Assembly (NCBI GenBank): GCA_900554165.1
Contig: USGR01000019.1
Span: 1-10,310 of the forward strand
Source of the DNA: an uncultured Oscillospiraceae bacterium
Lineage (GTDB): Bacteria > Bacillota_A > Clostridia > Oscillospirales > Acutalibacteraceae
Length of the DNA: 10,310 bases
Direction: 5' to 3'
The notes beneath the pieces are model-generated. The model was not told the origin of the DNA. It did no database searches and saw only the letters and a list, made by a program, of their open reading frames with translations. Every line of letters starts with the position of its first letter. The first letter of the stretch is position 1. Shown piece by piece: positions 1 to 7,731 of this stretch. The translations under genes and the position numbers were made by a program.

Positions 1-1969
1 TGTCTATGCTGTCGGCAGAGGTGCCGAGTATGGGTATGTTGTTCTTGCTCAGATATTTTGTCAGCTTAATTGCCGTCTGGCCGCCGTATGCTACGACAAC
101 ACCAACCGGCTGCTCAATCTTAAGTATCGGCTCGACGTCTTCAGGAGTAAGCGGCTCAAAATACAGCCTGTCAGAGGTGTCAAAGTCGGTTGATACCGTT
201 TCGGGATTGTTGTTGATTATCACAACGTCATAACCCTGACGCTTGAGCGCCCAGACGCTGTGCACGCTGGAGTAGTCGAACTCAATGCCCTGGCCTATGC
301 GTATAGGTCCTGAGCCGAAAACAACAACCGTCTTGTGACCATTGTCCGGCTTGACAGACTCATTTACCTCGTCATAAGTAGAGTAGAAGTATGGCGTGGC
401 CGCCTCAAACTCGCCGGCGCAGGTATCTACCATTTTGTAAACAGGATATACCTTATTTTTTATCTTTTGGCCGGATATTCGCTCAATGGCAGTGTCGGTA
501 AAGCCCAGTCTTTTGCCGCGCATGTACATTTCGTCGTCAAGCTCGGACTTTGAAAGCTCAGTTTCATAATCTGCAAGATTTTTGACGGCATGTAAAAACC
601 ACATGTCTATCATTGTGGCCTCGTGTATTCTCTCAAGCTGCGTACCGCGGAGTATAAGTTCATATATCTGGAAAAGGCGTTCGTCGGTAGCGGTGTGTAT
701 TCTCTCAAGCAGTTCTTCCGACGGGGTGTTGCTCCACTTCGGCTCATGCGGTGTATCGAGAGAAATCTCAGCGCCTCTGACGGCTTTCATAAGGGCCATT
801 TCAAAGGTGTCGCCCAGCGCCATGACCTCGCCCGTCGCTTTCATCTGGGTGCCAAGCGTGCGCTTGGTATATACGAATTTATCAAACGGCCACTTTGGCA
901 GCTTAACAGCGACATAGTCGAGCGCCGGCTCAAAGCAGGCGTATGTCTTGCCGGTAACGGCATTGGGTATCTCGTCAAGCGTGTAGCCTATGGCTATCTT
1001 AGTGGCCACCTTTGCAATGGGGTAGCCCGTCGCCTTAGAGGCCAGCGCAGATGAACGTGATACACGCGGGTTAACCTCTATTACGGCATATTCAAAACTG
1101 TCGGGATTTAGCGCGAACTGGCAGTTGCAGCCGCCCTCTACGCCGAGTGCCTGAATTATGTTTATGGCCGCCGTGCGCAGCATCTGATATTCTTTATCGG
1201 CGAGCGTCAGCGCCGGCGCAACAACAATGCTGTCGCCGGTATGTATGCCGACAGGGTCAAAGTTTTCCATGCTGCATATGGTTATGCAGTTGCCGTTTTT
1301 GTCGCGCATAACTTCAAACTCTATTTCTTTCCAGCCGGATATGCACTTTTCAATAAGCACCTGAGTAATAGGGGAGAGACGCAGACCATCAGCCGCTATT
1401 TCGGCAAGCTCATGCTTGTTTTCGGCAATTCCGCCGCCGGTGCCGCCCAAAGTAAACGCCGGACGCACTATTACCGGATATCCGATATATTCGGCAAAGT
1501 CGAGCGCTGCATCAACGTCGGTGACCACCTTTGACGGAACGCAGGGCTGACCGATTTTTTCCATAGTTTCCTTAAACTTCTCACGGTCCTCGGCCTTATC
1601 TATACATTCTGGGTCGGCGCCGAGCAGAGTTACGTTGTACTCCTCCAAAAATCCCTCTTTTGCAAGCTGCATGGCAAGCGTAAGTCCCGTCTGCCCGCCG
1701 AGCGTCGGGAGTATGCTGTCTGGGCGCTCCGCCTCAATTATACGTTTAAGGGTGGTGCGGGTGAGCGGCTCGATGTATATTCTGTCCGCCATGGCGGCGT
1801 CGGTCATGATGGTGGCGGGGTTGGAGTTGACCAGCACTATTTCCAGGCCGTCGTCCTTAAGAGCGCGGCAGGCCTGTGTGCCGGCATAGTCGAATTCCGC
1901 GGCCTGGCCTATTACAATAGGGCCGGAGCCTATGACTAATACTTTCTTTATAGATTTATTCAGCGGCAT
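1..1969 (-). CDS. carB: Carbamoyl phosphate synthetase large subunit, partial (C-terminal part beyond the window)
   Basis: CarB takes ammonia channelled from CarA and, with bicarbonate and two ATP, makes carbamoyl phosphate in the cytoplasm for pyrimidine and arginine synthesis. The frame is open for 656 residues from the ATG at 1967-1969 to the left edge. Family members are about 1,060-1,075 residues, so roughly 400 are missing. Visible parts: first pre-ATP-grasp fold with [17 protein letters not shown] (residues 14-30); first ATP-grasp domain, including [12 protein letters not shown] (169-180) and the metal-binding end [21 protein letters not shown] (297-317); the oligomerisation region (about 400-545); and the start of the duplicated half, [17 protein letters not shown] (552-568), ending in the AYGGQTA region (627-633). 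The second ATP-grasp and the allosteric MGS-like domain are outside the window. A GGAGGG ribosome site lies 8 bases before the ATG, inside the end of carA; the genes overlap by 14 bases (1956-1969). No frameshift was seen. Confidence 0.98.
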   Translation of the reverse strand, partial: MPLNKSIKKVLVIGSGPIVIGQAAEFDYAGTQACRALKDDGLEIVLVNSNPATIMTDAAMADRIYIEPLTRTTLKRIIEAERPDSILPTLGGQTGLTLAMQLAKEGFLEEYNVTLLGADPECIDKAEDREKFKETMEKIGQPCVPSKVVTDVDAALDFAEYIGYPVIVRPAFTLGGTGGGIAENKHELAEIAADGLRLSPITQVLIEKCISGWKEIEFEVMRDKNGNCITICSMENFDPVGIHTGDSIVVAPALTLADKEYQMLRTAAINIIQALGVEGGCNCQFALNPDSFEYAVIEVNPRVSRSSALASKATGYPIAKVATKIAIGYTLDEIPNAVTGKTYACFEPALDYVAVKLPKWPFDKFVYTKRTLGTQMKATGEVMALGDTFEMALMKAVRGAEISLDTPHEPKWSNTPSEELLERIHTATDERLFQIYELILRGTQLERIHEATMIDMWFLHAVKNLADYETELSKSELDDEMYMRGKRLGFTDTAIERISGQKIKNKVYPVYKMVDTCAGEFEAATPYFYSTYDEVNESVKPDNGHKTVVVFGSGPIRIGQGIEFDYSSVHSVWALKRQGYDVVIINNNPETVSTDFDTSDRLYFEPLTPEDVEPILKIEQPVGVVVAYGGQTAIKLTKYLSKNNIPILGTSADSID

Positions 1970-3044
1970 TCTTATTTCCCTCCATCATTTCCATAAATAT
2001 GTCGAACAGATATGCGGTATCCTGCGGACCGGCGGCAGCTTCCGGGTGGAACTGCACTGAGAAGCAGGGTGCGTTTTTATATGATACACCCTCGCAGGTA
2101 CCGTCGTTGGCGTTTATGTGGCTTATATCGGCTATGTTGTTCGGCAAGCTGTCGTTTACAACATAGTAACCGTGGTTCTGGCTGGTTATGTATACGCGGC
2201 CGGTGCGCATATCTTTAACAGGGTGGTTTGCGCCGCGGTGACCGTACTTAAGCTTGGCCGTTTTGCCGCCGGCGGCCAGCGCCAGCAGCTGGTGCCCGAG
2301 GCAGATGCCGAAAGTAGGTATCTTAAGCTCAAACAGATTTTTGACTTCTTCAACTATATCCATATTTACCGACGGGTCGCCAGGGCCGTTTGAAAGCATT
2401 ATTCCGTCGGGATTTATTGCTTTTATCTGCTCAGCGGTGGTATTGTACGGCACGCTTATTACGTCGCAGCCGCGCTCGTTTAAGCAGCGGCGGATGTTGT
2501 CCTTAGCGCCGAAGTCGAATAAAACCACTTTGTGCTTGGGATTATCTATTTTATATTCCTTTATCTCACTGGAAGACACAAGCGGAACACAGCGGCCGGG
2601 AGTATATGAGCGCAGCTTGTCCATGTCGACGCTGTCGGGGTCGGAGGTTATAACGCCGTTCATAACGCCCGTCTCTCTTATAATTTTGGTGAGTACGCGC
2701 GTATCAATGTCGCTCAGGCCTACAATATTATTATCCTTTAAAAAAGTGTCAATATCGCCTTCGCTTCTAAAGTTTGAAGGATACTGACACCATTTTTTAA
2801 CAATATAAGCACTGGGATGCGGCTTCGCGCTTTCAAAATCCTCAGATATAATACCGTAATTACCGATAAGCGGGAAAGTTTGAACAACTATCTGACCATG
2901 AAAGCTTGGGTCGGTCAGCGTTTCAATATATCCCGTCATACCCGTTGTAAATACGACCTCGCCGACTGCCTCGGCTTTAGCACCAAAGGGGCGCCCCTTA
3001 AAAACAGTACCGTCGGCCAGCACAAGATATGCATATTCCGCCAT
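1956..3044 (-). CDS. carA: Carbamoyl phosphate synthetase small (glutaminase) subunit
   Basis: CarA hydrolyses glutamine and passes the ammonia to CarB. The N-terminal CPSase small-chain domain (about residues 3-150) contains [16 protein letters not shown] and [10 protein letters not shown] class I glutamine amidotransferase domain follows (about 172-355). Its catalytic triad is visible: the nucleophile Cys248 in FGICLGHQL, and His333 and Glu335 in [10 protein letters not shown]. The length of 362 residues is normal. Two in-frame ATGs are possible, at 3050 (MTMAEY) and 3044 (MAEYAY). The AAAGGAG ribosome site at 3053-3059 is only 2 bases from the first but 8 bases from the second, so I chose 3044. 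It is first in a carA-carB operon and its end overlaps carB by 14 bases. A promoter at 3130-3158 and an attenuator-like hairpin at 3068-3108 precede it, which suggests control by premature termination; the signal is not known. Confidence 0.97.
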   Translation of the reverse strand: MAEYAYLVLADGTVFKGRPFGAKAEAVGEVVFTTGMTGYIETLTDPSFHGQIVVQTFPLIGNYGIISEDFESAKPHPSAYIVKKWCQYPSNFRSEGDIDTFLKDNNIVGLSDIDTRVLTKIIRETGVMNGVITSDPDSVDMDKLRSYTPGRCVPLVSSSEIKEYKIDNPKHKVVLFDFGAKDNIRRCLNERGCDVISVPYNTTAEQIKAINPDGIMLSNGPGDPSVNMDIVEEVKNLFELKIPTFGICLGHQLLALAAGGKTAKLKYGHRGANHPVKDMRTGRVYITSQNHGYYVVNDSLPNNIADISHINANDGTCEGVSYKNAPCFSVQFHPEAAAGPQDTAYLFDIFMEMMEGNKNAAE

Positions 3045-3067
3045 TGTCATCGCTCCTTTTTATATAT

Positions 3068-3108
3068 AAAAAAATCCACGTGCCCAAGCCCTGAAGCCGG
3101 GCAGTGAA
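3068..3108 (-). terminator. Attenuator-like hairpin with U-run in the carA leader
   Basis: On the minus strand, TTCAC-TGCCC (3108-3099) can pair with GGGCA-C-GTGGA (3085-3075). This gives 10 base pairs, one of them G-U, with a single bulged C and a 13-base loop. Seven U (3074-3068) follow at once. This is the form of an intrinsic terminator, yet it lies downstream of the carA promoter and about 10 bases before the carA ribosome site, so it would stop transcription before the gene. The upstream leader can pair with the base of this stem (see the leader entry). I did not see a convincing PyrR binding loop. Confidence 0.6.
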
Positions 3109-3125
3109 CACAGGATGTTCATCCT
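3105..3125 (-). promoter_or_regulatory. Alternative leader hairpins / dyad at the carA transcription start
   Basis: Two exclusive pairings are visible at the start of the carA leader. AGGATG and CATCCT (3125-3120 and 3117-3112) are a 6-base inverted repeat separated by 2 bases. TGAACA (3121-3116) and TGTTCA (3110-3105) form a perfect 6-base stem with a 5-base loop. The second stem uses bases 3105-3108, which are also the foot of the terminator-like stem. It could therefore act as a small antiterminator. The first repeat could instead be a protein binding site at the transcription start. Function is inferred only. Confidence 0.35.
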
Positions 3126-3129
3126 AAAT

Positions 3130-3158
3130 ATGATATCGCAAAACCTTGCAAAAGTCAA
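3130..3158 (-). promoter_or_regulatory. carA-carB promoter
   Basis: On the minus strand, a -35 box TTGACT (3158-3153) and a -10 box TATCAT (3135-3130) are separated by exactly 17 bases. Each matches the sigma-A consensus at five of six positions. Transcription would start near 3123-3124, leaving a leader of about 80 bases before carA. Confidence 0.7.
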
Positions 3159-3343
3159 GATTTTTCTATTGTTATTTTAATATCTGCATATATCTGATTT
3201 TTACCTGAAATATCGATGAAAACCGACGGTCGAATTTTAGCATAGATGTGTATGCTTTGCAGAAAAAGAGGGTGTATCCGGCAGTAATGTAAAAATATAA
3301 AAACATATTGTTTATATGCTTTAAATTTGGGCAAAAAGCGTGA
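3159..3343. other. AT-rich intergenic region between divergent carA and glnN
   Basis: There is no credible gene between the two divergent promoters. One AT-rich inverted repeat is present, ATATAAA (3295-3301) and TTTATAT (3311-3317), 9 bases apart. It lies about 30-50 bases upstream of the probable glnN promoter and could be an activator or repressor site, but repeats of this kind also arise by chance in such AT-rich DNA. Confidence 0.4.
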
Positions 3344-3372
3344 TTGAAAAAAGAATAAAAAAATGTTAAACT
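3344..3372 (+). promoter_or_regulatory. Probable glnN promoter
   Basis: TTGAAA (3344-3349) and TAAACT (3367-3372) are 17 bases apart, and a TG one base before the -10 box (3364-3365) makes it an extended -10 type. TATAGT at 3372-3377 is a better -10 match but has no good -35 partner. Either choice leaves a leader of about 70 bases. In that leader CTGAG (3394-3398) can pair with CTCAG (3420-3424), which is too little to call a riboswitch. Confidence 0.45.
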
Positions 3373-3451
3373 ATAGTGAATGATTTATTTGCGGCTGAGG
3401 AAAGTCAATACCCCAAAAGCTCAGGGCATTAATTTGCAGGGAGGATAAATA

Positions 3452-5545
3452 ATGGATGTTGTTAAGGAGTTTGGCTCGCTTGTTTTTAATGAGCAGGTAA
3501 TGCGTGAAAGGCTGCCGAAAGATATATATAAGGCATTGAGGCGCACGATGCAGGAGCGCAAGGATCTTAATATAGACATAGCAAACGTCGTCGCCAGCGC
3601 AATGAAAGACTGGGCGGTGGAAAAGGGCGCCACACATTACACACATTGGTTTCAGCCAATGACAGGCATTACGGCGGAAAAGCATGAGGGCTTTATAACT
3701 CCCTGCGACGACGGAAAGGTAATAATGGAATTTTCCGGCAAAGAGCTGGTAAAGGGTGAGCCGGATGCTTCAAGCTTTCCAAGCGGCGGTATACGCGCGA
3801 CTTTTGAAGCAAGGGGATATACTGCATGGGACCCTACCTCTTATGCATTTATTAAGGACAAGACGCTGTGCATACCGACGGCATTCTGCTCATTCAGCGG
3901 CGAGGCGCTTGACAAAAAGACTCCGCTGCTGCGCTCAATGCAGGCAATAAGCCGTCAGGCTATGCGTGTAATAAAGCTGTTCGGAGATAACAGCATAACA
4001 GACGTTACTACTACGGTCGGCGCCGAGCAGGAGTATTTTCTTATAGACGAGAGCATTTACAAAAAGCGTCCCGACCTCGTATACTGCGGGCGCACATTAT
4101 TCGGCGCGCGTCCGCCAAAGGGTCAGGAAATGGAGGATCACTACTTCGGCGTGCTTAAGCCGAGGGTGGCTGCGTTTATGGATGATTTGGACGAGGAGCT
4201 GTGGAAGCTTGGCGTGATTGCCAAAACCAAGCATAATGAGGTTGCTCCTGGGCAGCATGAGCTTGCACCGATGTTTTCTACGACAAATATTGCAACAGAC
4301 CATAATCAGCTTGTTATGGAGATAATAAAGACTGTAGCCAAGCGTCACGGATTGGCATGCCTGCTGCATGAAAAGCCGTTTGCCGGCGTCAACGGAAGCG
4401 GCAAGCACAACAATTGGTCGATGAACACTAATACCGGCGAAAATCTGCTTGACCCGGGCGATACTCCGAGCGAGAATGCGCGTTTTCTGCTTATGCTTGC
4501 AGCTGTCATAAAAGCAGTGGATGAATATCAGGATTTGCTGCGCATATCCGTCGCAACTCCCGGCAACGACTGCCGTCTTGGCGGCGATGAGGCTCCGCCG
4601 GCTATAATATCAATTTTTCTGGGCGATGAGCTGACAGCTATATTAGACTGCATTAAAGATGGCAAGCCGTATGACAAGCATGCCGACGGCGAAAAAATGG
4701 AGGTAGGCGTCGACGCCCTACCAAACTTCCCGAAAGATACCACCGACCGCAACAGAACGTCTCCGTTTGCATTTACCGGCAATAAATTTGAGTTCCGCAT
4801 GCCGGGGTCGTCGGTGTCAATAGCGGGGCCAAACTTTATAATAAACACAATAGTGGCAGAATCCCTTTGCCAGTTTGCCGACGAACTTGAAAAGGCGGAT
4901 GATTTTAAAAAGGCCCTGACTGATATTATAAAAAGGACCATGATAGAGCATGACCGCATAATATTTAACGGCAACAATTACTCAGAAGAGTGGGTAAAAG
5001 AGGCTGAAAGGCGCGGTCTGCTTAATCTTAAATCTTCTGTTGATGCACTGCAGCTTTTCTCGCAGGAAAAAAATATAAAGCTGTTTGAAAAGCACGGCGT
5101 GCTGACTAAGGGAGAACTTTTGGCGCGTCAGGAGATTATGCTGGAAATATGCTACAAAACTATAAATATTGAAGCACTCACCATGCTCGACATAGTCAAG
5201 CAGCAGATAGCCCCTGCCATCATTGAATACATGTCTGACATAAGTCAAGCGATAAACGCCAAAAGGGCGGCTAATGAGAATCTGGGCTGTAAATTAGAGA
5301 ATAATTTACTTGCGAAATTATCGTGCTTATCAGATGAGCTTGACGACAAAATAACCGAGCTTGAAACGGCGGTTGATGCAGCGAAAAAAGAGACGGATGC
5401 TATAGAGACCGCAAAAGTATATCATGACAGTGTGTTTGAAAAAATGCAGGAGCTGCGCAATGTGGCTGACGAGCTGGAAATGATTACTAAAAAGAGTTAT
5501 TGGCCGCTTCCAAGCTATGGAGATATATTATACAGCGTAAAATAA
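3452..5545 (+). CDS. glnN: Glutamine synthetase type III
   Basis: The enzyme joins ammonia to glutamate with ATP to make glutamine, the main ammonium assimilation step. At 697 residues it is the size of the GSIII class (about 700-730) and far longer than GSI (about 440-470). GSIII hallmarks in order: [19 protein letters not shown] (110-128) in the N-terminal part; [10 protein letters not shown] (190-199), with metal-binding glutamates; [13 protein letters not shown] (261-273); [20 protein letters not shown] (304-323), the glutamate-binding loop; and [18 protein letters not shown] (432-449). A helical C-terminal region with coiled-coil character (about 600-680) follows, as is usual in the class. 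GSIII forms dodecamers in characterised members. The start is fixed by GGGAGG (3439-3444), 7 bases before the ATG. It is a single-gene unit with its own terminator, transcribed away from carA, whose product consumes glutamine. No GlnR-type operator was found. Confidence 0.97.
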   Translation: MDVVKEFGSLVFNEQVMRERLPKDIYKALRRTMQERKDLNIDIANVVASAMKDWAVEKGATHYTHWFQPMTGITAEKHEGFITPCDDGKVIMEFSGKELVKGEPDASSFPSGGIRATFEARGYTAWDPTSYAFIKDKTLCIPTAFCSFSGEALDKKTPLLRSMQAISRQAMRVIKLFGDNSITDVTTTVGAEQEYFLIDESIYKKRPDLVYCGRTLFGARPPKGQEMEDHYFGVLKPRVAAFMDDLDEELWKLGVIAKTKHNEVAPGQHELAPMFSTTNIATDHNQLVMEIIKTVAKRHGLACLLHEKPFAGVNGSGKHNNWSMNTNTGENLLDPGDTPSENARFLLMLAAVIKAVDEYQDLLRISVATPGNDCRLGGDEAPPAIISIFLGDELTAILDCIKDGKPYDKHADGEKMEVGVDALPNFPKDTTDRNRTSPFAFTGNKFEFRMPGSSVSIAGPNFIINTIVAESLCQFADELEKADDFKKALTDIIKRTMIEHDRIIFNGNNYSEEWVKEAERRGLLNLKSSVDALQLFSQEKNIKLFEKHGVLTKGELLARQEIMLEICYKTINIEALTMLDIVKQQIAPAIIEYMSDISQAINAKRAANENLGCKLENNLLAKLSCLSDELDDKITELETAVDAAKKETDAIETAKVYHDSVFEKMQELRNVADELEMITKKSYWPLPSYGDILYSVK

Positions 5546-5587
5546 TTTTTGCGGCTTTGGTAATATAAATCAAAACTGAATATTTAA

Positions 5588-5624
5588 AAAAGCAGGTGAT
5601 GCATAGACGGCATCACCTGCTTTT
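5588..5624 (+). terminator. Strong intrinsic terminator after glnN
   Basis: GCAGGTGATGC (5592-5602) pairs perfectly with GCATCACCTGC (5610-5620) around a 7-base loop. Four A before and four T after extend the stem to 15 base pairs. The hairpin starts about 43 bases after the glnN stop. The A-run on the left means it could also work on the minus strand. Confidence 0.9.
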
Positions 5625-5788
5625 ATTATGCTGACGTTTAGCGCAGGGGCTCTACATCGGGAGTTGGCGAGGAGCTGATGGCAAAAAATCCATGCAAATA
5701 CAAAATAAAATAACTTTATAAAACTTTCGAAAATCTTAAAAAGCTGGTTATGTTTAATAAAATCGTAAATAGGTTTATAAATTTAAAT

Positions 5789-5823
5789 AAAAAAAGAGCA
5801 CTGCCGTTAAAAGACAGTGCTCT
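5789..5823 (-). terminator. Intrinsic terminator of the ABC exporter genes
   Basis: AGAGCACTG (minus 5823-5815) pairs with CAGTGCTCT (minus 5803-5795), 9 perfect base pairs with an 11-base loop. A U-run follows on the minus strand (5795-5789). It begins 12 bases past the stop codon of ABC subunit B and ends the marR-ABC transcript. Between it and the glnN terminator (5625-5788) I see only AT-rich non-coding sequence. Confidence 0.88.
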
Positions 5824-5835
5824 AAAATCAATCTA

Positions 5836-7731
5836 TTATTCAAGCTCAAATGCACCGGTATAAAGCTGATAATATTTACCGCGTTCAGCCAAAAGCTTTT
5901 CATGGCTTCCGCGTTCAATTATACGGCCATGATCCATTACCATTATTACATCGGAGTTTTTAATGGTTGAAAGCCTATGCGCTATAACAAATACCGTGCG
6001 TCCTTTCATAAGCGCATCCATACCGCGCTGAACTATTGCCTCGGTACGCGTATCAATAGAGGAGGTAGCCTCGTCAAGTATCATAACCGGCGGGTCGGCT
6101 ACCGCTGCTCGGCTTATAGACAAAAGCTGACGCTGTCCCTGCGACAGATTGCTTCCATCTCCGGAAAGCATTGTATTATATCCATCCGGCAGACGCGTGA
6201 TAAAGTCGTGGGCGCCGGCTAGCTTGGCAGCGCTTATGCATTCCTCATCCGTCGCTTTAAGATTGCCGTACCGTATGTTGTCCATTACAGTGCCGGTAAA
6301 CAGGTTTGTATCCTGAAGCACCATTCCAAGAGAGCGGCGCAAATCTGCCTTTTTAATCTTGTTTATGTTTATTCCGTCATAGCGGATTTTTCCATCGGCT
6401 ATGTCGTAAAATCTGTTGAGCAGATTTGTAATTGTAGTCTTGCCGGCGCCCGTTGCACCGACAAATGCAACTTTCTGCCCCGGCTCTGCATATACGGTGA
6501 TATTATGAAGAACCGGCTTGTTTTTCTCATACTCAAAGTCAACGTCAAACAGCCTTACATCGCCGGTAAGCCTCGTGTAAGTAACAGTGCCGTCGGCCTG
6601 GTGCGGATGCTTCCACGCCCATATGCCTGTGCGTTCTTCGCACTCTTTAATCTCGCCGTTTTCTATTTTCGCGTTTACCAGCTTTACATATCCATTGTCT
6701 ACTTCTTTAGGCTCGTCGACAAGCTCGAATATGCGTTCGGCGCCGGCAAGTCCCATTACTACCGAGTTAATCTGCATCGACACCTGGCCTATATTTCCAG
6801 CAAACTGCTTCGACATGTTTAGGAAAGGCACGACAACGCTTATGCTGAGAGCCATTTGTGATATGCTGACGTTAGGTATGTCAGTAAGCAATAATATTCC
6901 GCCTGCCAATGCGACGATAACATACATTATGTTTCCGATGTTCATAAGTATCGGCATAAGGATGTTTGAATATCTGTTGGCGTTCCGCGATTCTTCAAAC
7001 AGCATGTCGTTAATCTTGTCGAAGTCGGCTTTGCTTTCTTCTTCATGATTAAAGACCTTAACAACCTTTTGCCCATGCATGATTTCTTCGATATATCCCT
7101 CTTCCTTACCGAGAGAGCGCTGCTGACGTATGAAGTATCTTGAGGAGTGTCCGCCTATATACTTTGTTATAAGAATCATAACCGTCACACAGACAAGTAC
7201 GACGAAGGTAAGCCATAAGCAGAAATACAGCATTATTATCAATATGGTCATTGTGCTGATTGCCGATATAAGCAGCTGCGGGAAGCTCTGTGATATCATC
7301 TGGCGCAGAGCGTCGATATCGTTGGTATAGCGGCTCATTATATCGCCGTGATTGTTCTGATCAAAGTATTTGATGGGCAGCCGCTGCATGTTGTTAAACA
7401 TTTTTTCACGCATTTTCTTAAGCGAGCCCTGAGTTATTATCGCCATAAGCTGGCTATACGCAAAGCCGGATATGAGAGAGAACACATAAAAGGAAATGAG
7501 TACGGCGACGAGCATGAGTATCTGACTACCGACTGCCGACCAATCGCCCGACTGCCAGCTCTGCTCGACCATGGCAATAACGTTCTGCATAAACACCGCC
7601 TGTATTGAACTTACAATAGCGTTGATTATTATGCATATAAGTGTTACCGGCATCATTACAGGATAAAAGGAAAATACTGTTTTTATAACTCGTAAGGCAG
7701 TATGCTTTTTGGGAGTATTATTTTTCTTCAT
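5836..7731 (-). CDS. ABC exporter subunit B, with the catalytic ATPase motifs
   Basis: A half-transporter of 631 residues: six hydrophobic segments (about 20-48, 70-92, 150-172, 173-192, 256-283, 288-312), then an ATPase domain. Walker A is GATGAGKT (425-432), the Q-loop Gln473, Walker B ILDE with the catalytic Glu554, and the switch His585 in IAHRLS. The signature is LSQGQ (529-533) rather than LSGGQ. Residues about 345-390 between the two domains are about 30 longer than in ordinary exporters and contain the aromatic string GIWAWKHPH (369-377). An upstream ATG at 7812 would give 27 more residues, but it lies well inside subunit A and lacks a good ribosome site. The ATG at 7729-7731 has AGGTGA 5 bases before it, so I chose that. 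It overlaps subunit A by 14 bases and should form a heterodimer with it. The substrate is unknown; drugs, lipids or peptides are typical for this type. Confidence 0.93.
   Translation of the reverse strand: MKKNNTPKKHTALRVIKTVFSFYPVMMPVTLICIIINAIVSSIQAVFMQNVIAMVEQSWQSGDWSAVGSQILMLVAVLISFYVFSLISGFAYSQLMAIITQGSLKKMREKMFNNMQRLPIKYFDQNNHGDIMSRYTNDIDALRQMISQSFPQLLISAISTMTILIIMLYFCLWLTFVVLVCVTVMILITKYIGGHSSRYFIRQQRSLGKEEGYIEEIMHGQKVVKVFNHEEESKADFDKINDMLFEESRNANRYSNILMPILMNIGNIMYVIVALAGGILLLTDIPNVSISQMALSISVVVPFLNMSKQFAGNIGQVSMQINSVVMGLAGAERIFELVDEPKEVDNGYVKLVNAKIENGEIKECEERTGIWAWKHPHQADGTVTYTRLTGDVRLFDVDFEYEKNKPVLHNITVYAEPGQKVAFVGATGAGKTTITNLLNRFYDIADGKIRYDGININKIKKADLRRSLGMVLQDTNLFTGTVMDNIRYGNLKATDEECISAAKLAGAHDFITRLPDGYNTMLSGDGSNLSQGQRQLLSISRAAVADPPVMILDEATSSIDTRTEAIVQRGMDALMKGRTVFVIAHRLSTIKNSDVIMVMDHGRIIERGSHEKLLAERGKYYQLYTGAFELE

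Noticed and set aside
2254..2787. A 177-codon open frame on the plus strand inside carA
   Set aside because: It overlaps the conserved amidotransferase domain of carA in antisense and has no initiation signals.
3068..3125. The carA leader as a classical PyrR attenuator
   Set aside because: The leader is short and I could not match the PyrR binding-loop consensus; only the terminator-like part is supported.
3288..3381. A possible GlnR operator (TGTNA-N7-TNACA) upstream of glnN
   Set aside because: TGTAA at 3288 and TGTTA at 3364 have no matching second half at the right distance.
4528..4977. A 149-codon open frame on the minus strand inside glnN
   Set aside because: It is antisense to the conserved catalytic part of glnN, has no ribosome site, and its translation resembles no family I know.
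3388..5556. TTTGCGGCT repeated before (3388-3396) and after (5548-5556) glnN
   Set aside because: Nine bases with no longer homology and no mobile-element features; chance is likely.
1956..7731. The same 14-base overlap in carA-carB and in the two ABC genes
   Set aside because: Both simply reflect translational coupling of subunits; equal lengths are probably coincidence.
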